From Sphingomonas jeddahensis (lineage in GTDB: Bacteria; Pseudomonadota; Alphaproteobacteria; Sphingomonadales; Sphingomonadaceae), in the NCBI RefSeq assembly GCF_001981525.1, contig NZ_MPSB01000016.1, positions 1-43,886 of the forward strand: 43,886 bases of DNA, given 5' to 3'. How positions within the stretch are numbered: position 1 is the first letter of the stretch; each line of letters begins with the position of its first letter. Of this stretch, positions 1-6,987 are shown in pieces. The notes under the pieces were generated by a model. The model saw only the letters and a program-made list of their open reading frames with translations, was not told the DNA's origin and ran no database searches. The translations under genes were made by a program, and so were the position numbers.

Positions 1-510
1 CCCCTCCGCCTCGCGCAATCGGGCGGCGCCGGCCCCTGGGCCACCGTCTCCGTCTCCGCCGCCGTCCCCCTCACCAAACCCCTCGCAGCCGGCTACCGCA
101 TGACCCGCCAGGTCTCGGTGGTGCAGGCCCGCACCCCCGGCCGCCTCACCCGCGGCGACGTGCTCAAGGTGACGATCGCGGTCGAGGCCTCGGCCGAGCG
201 CAACTGGATCGTCGTCAACGACCCGATCCCCGCCGGCGCGACGATCATCGGCGATCTCGGCGGCCAATCGTCGATGCTCCAGTCCGGCACCGGCGGCGAG
301 GGCGTCCAGCCCGCCTATGTCGAGCGCGGACGCGACGCTTGGCGCGGCTACTTCGCCTGGGTGCCCCGCGGCAAGTTCACCGTCTCCTACACGCTCCGGT
401 TGAACGGCGCCGGCCGCTTCAACATGCCGCCGAGCCGCGTCGAGGCGATGTACTCCCCCGCCATCCGCGCCGCCGTACCCAACGCCCCGGTGGTGGTCGC
501 GCCGCAGTGA
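1..510 (+). CDS. Alpha-2-macroglobulin family protein, C-terminal part (5' truncated by window)
   Basis: The reading frame is open from base 1 and ends at a TGA at 508-510, so only the last ~169 residues are present. The segment reads as the C-terminal receptor-binding-like beta domain of bacterial alpha-2-macroglobulins (YfhM type), with the pattern VNDPIPAGATIIGD followed by a stretch of aromatic strand residues (RGYFAWVPRGKFTVSYTLR). Bacterial alpha-2-macroglobulins are large periplasmic or lipid-anchored protease traps thought to guard the cell envelope. They are very often encoded next to penicillin-binding protein 1C, which is the case here (pbpC starts about 170 bases downstream), and this supports the call. 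The thioester region and signal peptide would lie outside the window, so the class (lipoprotein or not, thioester present or not) cannot be judged. Confidence 0.8.
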   Translation, partial: PLRLAQSGGAGPWATVSVSAAVPLTKPLAAGYRMTRQVSVVQARTPGRLTRGDVLKVTIAVEASAERNWIVVNDPIPAGATIIGDLGGQSSMLQSGTGGEGVQPAYVERGRDAWRGYFAWVPRGKFTVSYTLRLNGAGRFNMPPSRVEAMYSPAIRAAVPNAPVVVAPQ

Positions 511-550
511 CAAGGGTTTATGCGGAACGTCCGACCAGCCGCCAGTCCAT

Positions 551-645
551 CGTCACCCCGGCCTTGTGCTGGGGGCCTGGGTTCCGCGAATTCGAAAGCC
601 TGAGGTTTGCGGCGCCCTGGATGCCGGGACGAGCTCGGCGTGACG
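551..645. repeat. Dispersed palindromic repeat between the alpha-2-macroglobulin gene and pbpC
   Basis: The left end (551-574, starting CGTCACCCCGGCCTTGTG) is an imperfect reverse complement of the right end (619-645, ending CGAGCTCGGCGTGACG), with about 45 bases between. This end pattern, CGTCACCCCGG...CCGGCGTGACG, resembles intergenic repeats I associate with sphingomonads and related Alphaproteobacteria. It fills most of the gap between the two genes. Whether it forms a long hairpin RNA, acts as a weak terminator or is a mobile REP-like unit cannot be told from one copy. Confidence 0.6.
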
Positions 646-682
646 GAGGGGATGTCGCAGCGGTCGTGCAGAGGTGCGAGCC

Positions 683-2785
683 ATGCGGATCGTGATCGCG
701 GTCATCCTCACGATCGCGGCGGCATTCGTCGCGCTCGACTACGCCACCTATCCCCCGCCGTTGCCCGATTACGCCGCCGCCCGCGCCGCCTACAGACCAT
801 CCGAAGCCTGGCTCTACGACCGTCACGGCACGCTGATCGACAGCGCCCGGGTCGATTTCGACAAGCGCCGCCTCGCCTGGACTCCGCTCGACAAGGTCGC
901 GCCCACGGTCCCGCAAACCATCATCGCCGCCGAGGATCACCGCTTCGAACACCACGCCGGCATCGACTGGTTAGCCCTAGCCGGCGCGCTCCGCGCTCGC
1001 CTGTTGGGCCACCCCACGCGTGGCGCCAGCACCCTCTCGATGCAGCTCGCCGGCTTCCTCGACCCCGAACTCGCCCGCCCTGGCGCGCGCAGCTGGCGCG
1101 ACAAGCTCCGCCAGCTCCGCGCCGCGCGCCGCCTCGAATCCCGCTGGACAAAGCCGCAGATCCTGGAGGCCTACCTCAACCTCGCCCCCTTCCGCGGCGA
1201 GGCGCAAGGCATCGGCGCCGCCGCGCTCGGCCTGTTCGGCAAGACCCCCGCCGCGCTCTCCCCCGACGACGCGCAACTGCTCGCCGCGCTGCTCCCCGAC
1301 CCGCAAGCCCCTGCCGCGCGCCTCGCGGAGCGCGCCTGCCGCCGCGCCCACGCCGCCGACTGCACCCGCATCGAGGCGCAAGCCGCCTCGATGCTAGGCC
1401 CCGCCCGCAGCCTGGCGCTAGACCCCGGCCTCGCCCCGCACCTCTCCGACCGGCTCCTGAAAACCCCCGGCCTCCGCCTCACCACCACCCTCGACGCCGC
1501 CACCCAGCGCCTCGCCGTCGCCGCGCTCCGCCGCCAGCTCCAAGGCCTCGGCGGCAGCCGCGCGCGTGACGGCGCCGCTCTGGTGGTCGACAACGCCAGC
1601 GGCGACGTCCTCGCTTATGTCGGCGGCATCGGCGGCGCCTCCACCGCGCCGGCGGTCGATGGCGCCAACAGCTATCGCCAGGCCGGCTCCACCCTGAAGC
1701 CGTTCCTCTACGCGCAGGCGATCGAGCGCGGCTATCTAACCCCAGCCTCGATCCTCGACGATTCGCCCGTCCAGCTCGACACGGCCTCAGGCCTCTACGT
1801 GCCGCAGAATTACGACCGCGGCTTCAAGGGCCCGGTCTCCGCGCGCACCGCGCTCGCCGGCTCGCTCAATATCCCCGCAATCCGCACATTGCTGCTGGTC
1901 GGCACCGATCCGTTCCGCGACCGGCTATGGGACACCGGCTATCGCGGCCTCACCGAAGACGGGCAATATTACGGCTTCTCGCTCGCGCTAGGTTCGGCCG
2001 AGGTTACCTTGCTCGAACAGGCCGCCGCCTACCGCAGCCTCGCGCGCGGGGGCGCATGGTCGCCGCTGCGACTCCTCAAGGATCAAAAGCCCGCCCAGCC
2101 ACGCACCGCCACCACGCCTGCTGCGGCGTGGCTGGTCGCCGACATGATGGCCGATCCCAACGCCCGCGCCGCCACCTTCGGGCTCGATTCCGCGCTCCGC
2201 CTACCGTTCTGGGCCGCGGTGAAGACCGGCACGTCCAAGGCGATGCGCGACAATTGGTGCGTCGGTTTTTCCGACCGTTTCACCGTCGCCGTGTGGGTCG
2301 GCAACCTGGAGGGTGATCCGATGCGGGCCGTGTCGGGCACGAGCGGCGCGGCGCCGGTCTGGCGTGACCTGATGCTGGCGCTCCACGTGCGCACGCCGGG
2401 CCGCGCGCCGCCACCGCCGGCCGGCGTTGAGGCACGCCGCATCGCTTTTGCCGATCACCTCGAACAGCCACGCCGCGAGTATTTCCTCCAAGGCACTGGC
2501 CAGCCGCTGATCGCCGCAGCGCCCGAAATCGCCCGCCGCCCGCGCATCGTCAGCCCTGTTGCCGGCACTGTCTTCGCGATCGATCCCGACATTCCGCCCG
2601 CCCGCCAGCGCTTTGCCGTCGCAGTTGCCGGCGATCTTACCGCCAAGCGCCTGCGCCTTGATGATCGCGATCTCGGCCCGGCCGACGCCCGTCCGCTGAT
2701 AGCAGCCGCACCGGGCATCCACCGCCTCCGCCTGATCGACGCCGCGGGCACGATCATTGACGACGTTCGCTTCACGATCCGGTAA
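683..2785 (+). CDS. pbpC: Penicillin-binding protein 1C (bifunctional glycosyltransferase/transpeptidase)
   Basis: A class A penicillin-binding protein of about 700 residues that polymerises and cross-links peptidoglycan at the inner membrane. It has an N-terminal membrane anchor (residues ~2-20). A GT51 glycosyltransferase domain follows, with the catalytic motif EDHRFEHHAGID (Glu84) and GASTLSMQLA. The transpeptidase domain has the nucleophile motif STLK (Ser336), SLN (394-396) and KTGTS (from Lys514). The C-terminal ~100 residues match the beta-rich domain typical of PBP1C. The neighbouring alpha-2-macroglobulin gene is the usual partner. A GTG at 674 is in frame, but GAGG at 671-674 sits 8 bases before ATG 683, so I prefer 683. 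Dense strings of C-ending codons are ordinary for this genome. No key residue is missing. Confidence 0.95.
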   Translation: MRIVIAVILTIAAAFVALDYATYPPPLPDYAAARAAYRPSEAWLYDRHGTLIDSARVDFDKRRLAWTPLDKVAPTVPQTIIAAEDHRFEHHAGIDWLALAGALRARLLGHPTRGASTLSMQLAGFLDPELARPGARSWRDKLRQLRAARRLESRWTKPQILEAYLNLAPFRGEAQGIGAAALGLFGKTPAALSPDDAQLLAALLPDPQAPAARLAERACRRAHAADCTRIEAQAASMLGPARSLALDPGLAPHLSDRLLKTPGLRLTTTLDAATQRLAVAALRRQLQGLGGSRARDGAALVVDNASGDVLAYVGGIGGASTAPAVDGANSYRQAGSTLKPFLYAQAIERGYLTPASILDDSPVQLDTASGLYVPQNYDRGFKGPVSARTALAGSLNIPAIRTLLLVGTDPFRDRLWDTGYRGLTEDGQYYGFSLALGSAEVTLLEQAAAYRSLARGGAWSPLRLLKDQKPAQPRTATTPAAAWLVADMMADPNARAATFGLDSALRLPFWAAVKTGTSKAMRDNWCVGFSDRFTVAVWVGNLEGDPMRAVSGTSGAAPVWRDLMLALHVRTPGRAPPPPAGVEARRIAFADHLEQPRREYFLQGTGQPLIAAAPEIARRPRIVSPVAGTVFAIDPDIPPARQRFAVAVAGDLTAKRLRLDDRDLGPADARPLIAAAPGIHRLRLIDAAGTIIDDVRFTIR

Positions 2786-2790
2786 GCGAG

Positions 2791-2813
2791 AGCCGCTGAT
2801 TGCACAGGCGGCT
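2791..2813 (+). terminator. Short hairpin after pbpC, terminator-like
   Basis: AGCCGC (2791-2796) pairs with GCGGCT (2808-2813) across an 11-base loop, starting 5 bases after the pbpC stop. There is no T tract, so it is a weak candidate. It lies in the 58-base convergent gap between pbpC and the minus-strand TonB receptor. Confidence 0.3.
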
Positions 2814-2827
2814 ATCCCGACGATCGG

Positions 2828-2842
2828 CAAGCCGGTGGCTTG
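2828..2842 (-). terminator. Tight hairpin after the TonB receptor stop codon
   Basis: CAAGCC (2828-2833) and GGCTTG (2837-2842) form a perfect 6-bp stem with a 3-base loop, directly after the minus-strand stop at 2844-2846. No T tract follows on the minus strand. It may protect or end the phoA-receptor transcript. Confidence 0.3.
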
Positions 2843-2843
2843 C

Positions 2844-5084
2844 TCAAAAACGACGACGGAGCTGGAGCATCACTTCGCGGGGAGCGACAGGATAGCCGAT
2901 CGTGCCGACGCTGCCAGTGTTGTACCGCCGATCTGCAAGGTTGCTGGCGGTAAGCACCAGCCCCCAGTCGCGCCAATCGACCGCCGCCTGCATGTTGATC
3001 GTTTCGGCGTTGTCGACGTGATGCTGGGGCTCATTGCACAAGGCGATGTTGTAGTCGGACGCGCCGCTGATATCGCCGCCGAGCCGCACGCGTGCGTCGC
3101 CTAGCGGCTGCGTAAGGCTTGCGCGAACCTGATAACGGAACGCCGGCGTGAACCGCAGGTCAAGGTCGCGCTCGTCGGCGACGAAGGCGATGCAACCCGG
3201 GCTGGAGATCAGCCGGGTGAACCGGTCGGCCAGCGTCGCGATCCATCCGCCGAGTTCGACGCCTGTCAGCGGCTGTGCCGTCCACTCGAGCTCGAATCCC
3301 TGGATGCGCGCATCGCCCACATTCTGGCGGAAGATCTCGGGTGGGCCTGCGGTGACGCGCGAGGCAGAGAATGCGATGTCGGTATAATCGCTGACGAAAT
3401 AGTTCGCGTTCAACAGCAGCCGGCGATCAAACCAGCGGGATTTCACGCCAGCTTCATAGGTCCATACGGTCTCCGGGGCGATTGCACCCTGACGCTCCAG
3501 CGCGAAGCTGATGTTGCGGGCGCGCCCGTCGAAGCTGCCGCTGCGAAAACCCTTCGCGGCCGACGCATAGGCCATGGCTTCGTCGTCGCCGCTGAGCAGT
3601 TGATAATCAACCGCCAGTCGCGGCGACAGATCGGTCCAGCGTTCAGCGATGCGCCGCCGGGCGGCGCGGCCGTCCGGAAGCACCAGCACCGCCTCAGGCG
3701 CCATCAGGAACCGCACGACGTAGCGCTTTCGCTCGTCAGTGTAGCGCAACCCGGCGGTCACATGCGCGCGCGCACCGACACTTAAGGTTGCGGAGCCGAA
3801 CGCCGAATAGCTGTCGGTGTCCAGTCGCGGCTCATAGGGTGACCAGTTGCCGGTCGGCGCGTTGCCGCGCGACGGGGCATTGAAGAAGTCGTGGTTGCGG
3901 AACCGCGCGTCGCTGCCGGTCGGCGTGGCCAGGCTCACCGCCGTCAGCTGATCATTATGCTCGCTGAAGTAGAAGCCGCCGACCAACCAATCCAGCCGCG
4001 CGCCGAACGCGTTGCCGGCAAGTTGAAGCTCCTGGCTGAAGCTATGCTGGTGCTGATCCTGCAGCAGGATGACGTTGCTGCCGATGCCGGGCGGGTTGGC
4101 GGTCTGATCGAACCCGATCTGCGACCGTAGGGCGCGATACCCGGTGATCGATGATGCCGTGAGACCGCCGCCGCGATAATCGATACGCAGCCAGGCGCCG
4201 CCGGTGTCGGTACGGTTGAGCGGATCGGTGTCAGCGGATTCGAACGCGTCGATATCGCCACCGAGCTTCACGAACCCGTTCGTGTATCTGCCAGGGACGA
4301 GCGGGTCGGCCGCGAACCGCTGCGGATAGCGCGGGCTCGATCGGTCGCGTGTCGCATCGGCAGAGGCATAGAGCGAGAGATCGCTCGTCGGCTCCCACAA
4401 CAGCGAAACTCGTCCGCCCTGCAGATCCTGCGTGTTCACGCGAGCGTCGTTGATCAGGTTGCGGCCCCAACCGCGTTGATTGCGCGTGATGGCCGAAACG
4501 CGCGCCGCCAGACCGCTCGCCAGCGGCAGGTTCACGGCCGCGCGTGCATCGATCCGCCCGTAGCTGCCGAGGGTCAGATCCGCATTGCCGCCCAGGCGAT
4601 CGAACGTGGGACGCCTGGTCACCAACTTGATTGCGCCGCCGCTGGTGTTTCGCCCGTAAAGCGTCCCCTGCGGACCACGCAGCACTTCGATCCGCTCGAC
4701 GTCGAGGAGGTCGAACAAGGATCCCGTCGATCGCGGAAGAATCACGTCATCGACATAGATGCCGACGGGCGGATCGTTGGTGAAGATCGAATCTCCCTCA
4801 CCAACGCCGCGCATGAACACCAGCGCTCCCGAGCTGGTGCCGAAATTGCGTGCGAGATACAGGTTCGGCACCGCAGCGCCGATCCGATCAAGGTTGAGGA
4901 TCGCCTCGTTCTCCAGCCGCGCGGCGGAGAGAGCCGTCAGCGAAATGGGGACGGCCTGCGCGCCCTGCTCGCGCCGTTGCGCCGTGATCACGATGTCGTC
5001 GCGCGCTTCATCGTGACGCGACGGTGCTTGTTGGGCGACCGCCGGCGCAGCGAGAGCACACGCCGCGATCACCAACCGTAGCAT
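2844..5084 (-). CDS. TonB-dependent receptor, co-directional with phoA
   Basis: A 746-residue outer-membrane active transporter. A signal peptide (MLRLVIAACALAAPAVAQ) is followed by a TonB-box-like segment (DDIVITAQR). A plug domain with the usual RGVGEG, VGIYVDDV and VERIEVLRGPQGTLYGRNTSGGAI motifs comes next, then a beta-barrel ending in the aromatic C-terminus LQLRRRF. I chose ATG 5084 over the upstream TTG at 5120 because the signal peptide starts there and GGGGA lies about 10 bases before it. The gene lies 99 bases downstream of phoA on the same strand, with a strong hairpin in the gap. Co-transcription and a phosphorylated substrate are therefore plausible, but the sequence does not identify the ligand. 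The family belongs to the large sphingomonad set often labelled 'TonB-dependent receptor' without substrate. Confidence 0.92.
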   Translation of the reverse strand: MLRLVIAACALAAPAVAQQAPSRHDEARDDIVITAQRREQGAQAVPISLTALSAARLENEAILNLDRIGAAVPNLYLARNFGTSSGALVFMRGVGEGDSIFTNDPPVGIYVDDVILPRSTGSLFDLLDVERIEVLRGPQGTLYGRNTSGGAIKLVTRRPTFDRLGGNADLTLGSYGRIDARAAVNLPLASGLAARVSAITRNQRGWGRNLINDARVNTQDLQGGRVSLLWEPTSDLSLYASADATRDRSSPRYPQRFAADPLVPGRYTNGFVKLGGDIDAFESADTDPLNRTDTGGAWLRIDYRGGGLTASSITGYRALRSQIGFDQTANPPGIGSNVILLQDQHQHSFSQELQLAGNAFGARLDWLVGGFYFSEHNDQLTAVSLATPTGSDARFRNHDFFNAPSRGNAPTGNWSPYEPRLDTDSYSAFGSATLSVGARAHVTAGLRYTDERKRYVVRFLMAPEAVLVLPDGRAARRRIAERWTDLSPRLAVDYQLLSGDDEAMAYASAAKGFRSGSFDGRARNISFALERQGAIAPETVWTYEAGVKSRWFDRRLLLNANYFVSDYTDIAFSASRVTAGPPEIFRQNVGDARIQGFELEWTAQPLTGVELGGWIATLADRFTRLISSPGCIAFVADERDLDLRFTPAFRYQVRASLTQPLGDARVRLGGDISGASDYNIALCNEPQHHVDNAETINMQAAVDWRDWGLVLTASNLADRRYNTGSVGTIGYPVAPREVMLQLRRRF

Positions 5085-5139
5085 ATTTTGTCGTCCCCGA
5101 TTCCCGGCGCAGTGCGCCAAAGCGTCGGGCCGCTATGGA

Positions 5140-5168
5140 GCGCGCCGGCTATGGTCAAGCCGGCGCGC
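5140..5168 (-). other. Perfect 11-bp intergenic hairpin between phoA and the TonB receptor
   Basis: GCGCGCCGGCT (5140-5150) and AGCCGGCGCGC (5158-5168) are exact reverse complements around a 7-base loop. The element starts 15 bases after the phoA stop and ends 55 bases before the receptor ATG. It has no following T tract. It could attenuate, stabilise the phoA end of a shared mRNA, or act as a factor-dependent stop. Confidence 0.6.
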
Positions 5169-5183
5169 GTAAGCCGTTGAGCG

Positions 5184-6590
5184 TCAATCGAGTTTGAGGG
5201 CGTCGCGGATGATATAGTGCAGATCGGTCTGATCAAGCAGGCCAAGCACGTTGGCCGAGCGCGGGCCGTATGCGGCAATGCGCAGCTGCGTGCCGGTATG
5301 CCCCTGGGCCCCCTTTTCCGCCGTGCCGTAATTGACCGTCATTACCGCGCCCTCGCGGGTGTTCAGCGCGGCAGTAAGGCCGGGCGCGCGGGTGCCATTG
5401 CCCACGATCTGGCTCGTATGGGCATGATCGGCGGTGACGATGATCAGCGTATGCTTGTCTGCCCGTGCGAATTCGAGCGCGACCTGCACCGCTTCGTCGA
5501 GATCCACCGTTTCGCCGATCTGCCCGCACGGGTTAGCGGCATGGTCCTCCTTGTCGATCGACGCCCCTTCCACCTGAAGGAAGAAGCCCTTCGGCCGGTC
5601 CTTCAGCAACGCAATCGCCTTGCGCGTCATCGCGGCAAGCGTCGGCACGGTGGCAGTTCGTTCCGCATTGGGTTGGCAAGTGACCGCGGGCTTGTCGATA
5701 TTGCCGTGGAAGCTGGCGCGGGGCCCCGTCCAGCGCACCGGCATGTTGCCGGGCGCGAACAAGCCGATCAGCGGCTGACGATTATCGGCGCGCGCAACCT
5801 CGTTCAGCTCGGCAGCGTTTCGGACAATCCGATAGCCGCGCGACACGGCCTGCTGCTCCAGCGTCTTGCCCTTCCACTTGCCCGCCTTGGCCGCGTCGGC
5901 GAAGCTGGCAGCGCCTCCGCCAAGCACCAGATCGGCACGCGTATCCAGCAATTGTTCGGTGATCGAGCCGAGGCCGCCATTCTCCAGCGCATCCTGGGGG
6001 CAAGTGACGCTTGTCCCTGTCGGAGCGTAGCATTTGCGCATGCTCACATGGGCGATTTGCGCCGCTGGCGTGGCGTCCTGGATTTCCGCGGTCGACACAT
6101 TGCCGGTGGCGAGCCCGGCGGCCTTCGCCCGCTGCAACAGCGTCTTGTGTGGTTTGCCGGCGATATCGACGCCGATCGCGCCATTGTAGCTTTTCACCCC
6201 CGACGCCCAGGCCGTGGCCGAAGCGGCGGAATCGGTCACGTAATTGGGTTTGCCGGTTTTGCGGTCCAGCGAATAGTGCGTGTATTGCCCGGTCATCGGC
6301 AGGGCATCGATCCCCTTGAAGTAACCGCCGGCGCCCTCCGCATAGTTGCGTGCGACGGTGATCTCGGAATCGCCCATGCCATCACCGATCAGGAGAATGA
6401 CGTTGCGCACCTCGCGAGCGGCGATGAGGTCACCATAGGTCTTGCTCATGTCCCCAGATAGCCGTCGCGCGCCGCCGGGTTCGCGCAGATCGCCCTTTGC
6501 CCCACGCGCGAGCTCCGGCGCGGCGTTCTGCGCCAGGCAGGGTTGCGCGGCGGCAGCGAGCAGGAGGGTGAAAGCGGTACGCGAGATCAT
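5184..6590 (-). CDS. phoA: Alkaline phosphatase, E. coli PhoA type
   Basis: A 468-residue periplasmic phosphomonoesterase that releases phosphate from many esters. The signal peptide is [21 protein letters not shown]. The catalytic chain is complete: metal ligand in [11 protein letters not shown]; nucleophile Ser121 in the [13 protein letters not shown] motif (D120-S121); phosphate-binding Arg in SMRKCYAP; the [12 protein letters not shown] and [10 protein letters not shown] metal-ligand blocks; and the late His in GAQGHTGTQ. From memory these blocks closely track E. coli PhoA, and four cysteines sit where PhoA has its two disulfides (RKCYAP...TCPQD; VTCQP...NPCGQ). ATG 6590 is preferred over an extension to 6842 because the signal peptide begins there and GGAG lies 8 bases before it. 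A candidate Pho box lies about 50 bases upstream. The TonB receptor gene follows. Confidence 0.96.
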   Translation of the reverse strand: MISRTAFTLLLAAAAQPCLAQNAAPELARGAKGDLREPGGARRLSGDMSKTYGDLIAAREVRNVILLIGDGMGDSEITVARNYAEGAGGYFKGIDALPMTGQYTHYSLDRKTGKPNYVTDSAASATAWASGVKSYNGAIGVDIAGKPHKTLLQRAKAAGLATGNVSTAEIQDATPAAQIAHVSMRKCYAPTGTSVTCPQDALENGGLGSITEQLLDTRADLVLGGGAASFADAAKAGKWKGKTLEQQAVSRGYRIVRNAAELNEVARADNRQPLIGLFAPGNMPVRWTGPRASFHGNIDKPAVTCQPNAERTATVPTLAAMTRKAIALLKDRPKGFFLQVEGASIDKEDHAANPCGQIGETVDLDEAVQVALEFARADKHTLIIVTADHAHTSQIVGNGTRAPGLTAALNTREGAVMTVNYGTAEKGAQGHTGTQLRIAAYGPRSANVLGLLDQTDLHYIIRDALKLD

Positions 6591-6641
6591 GGTGGGGCTC
6601 CGACAGGGCACGTGAGTGGAAGGATGAGTGCGCCTGCGCGT

Positions 6642-6659
6642 AGGGCGGAAATATGACAG
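6642..6659 (-). promoter_or_regulatory. Candidate Pho box upstream of phoA
   Basis: On the minus strand the site reads CTGTCAT ATTT CCGCCCT. The PhoB consensus is two CTGTCAT repeats 4 bases apart. The first repeat matches 7/7 and the second 4/7, with exactly the right spacing. It lies 51 bases upstream of the phoA ATG, a suitable place for a PhoB-activated promoter. Confidence 0.6.
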
Positions 6660-6950
6660 TGGTGGTGCGGCCCGGCCCCTGGATCGAGAGCATCGCTGAC
6701 CGGCGATCCGATCAACGGCGCTGCATTGTGCTGTTCTTGGCGTTGCTGAAAAAGCGGTCACACGAGGCGCGATCCGGACGGTGGATGCCGGTCGAGCGAT
6801 CGCTAACGTCAGTGAACGCAGATGCCGATGGTGATCCTGCACGGCATCGCGTTCGATAAGGGAAGTGATGGTAGCCGTGGACGTGCGCTCGGATTCACTC
6901 CGATGAGCTCATCCTCCGAGCGCTCGCACACGTGGCATCGTTGGTTGTTG

Positions 6951-6980
6951 CAGCGGTGCCGGCGCCGTCCGGCACCGCTG
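6951..6980 (-). terminator. 12-bp perfect stem-loop after the siderophore receptor gene
   Basis: CAGCGGTGCCGG (6951-6962) and CCGGCACCGCTG (6969-6980) are exact reverse complements around a 6-base loop, beginning 7 bases after the receptor stop on the minus strand. The downstream minus-strand sequence lacks a T run, so it is either a factor-assisted terminator or a 3'-end stabiliser. Confidence 0.55.
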
Positions 6981-6987
6981 TTGCAGG

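Larger units (their letters stand above)
6591..6987. other. Intergenic region between phoA and the siderophore receptor
   Basis: This ~397-base stretch lies upstream of phoA and downstream of the siderophore receptor, both on the minus strand. It holds the Pho-box-like site (6642-6659) and a 12-bp stem-loop (6951-6980). The middle (about 6660-6950) has short open frames on both strands, but none has a convincing ribosome site or recognisable motif, and I see no gene there. Confidence 0.6.

Noticed and set aside
6591..6842. N-terminal extension of phoA
   Set aside because: It would place about 84 non-conserved residues before the signal peptide and run through the Pho box.
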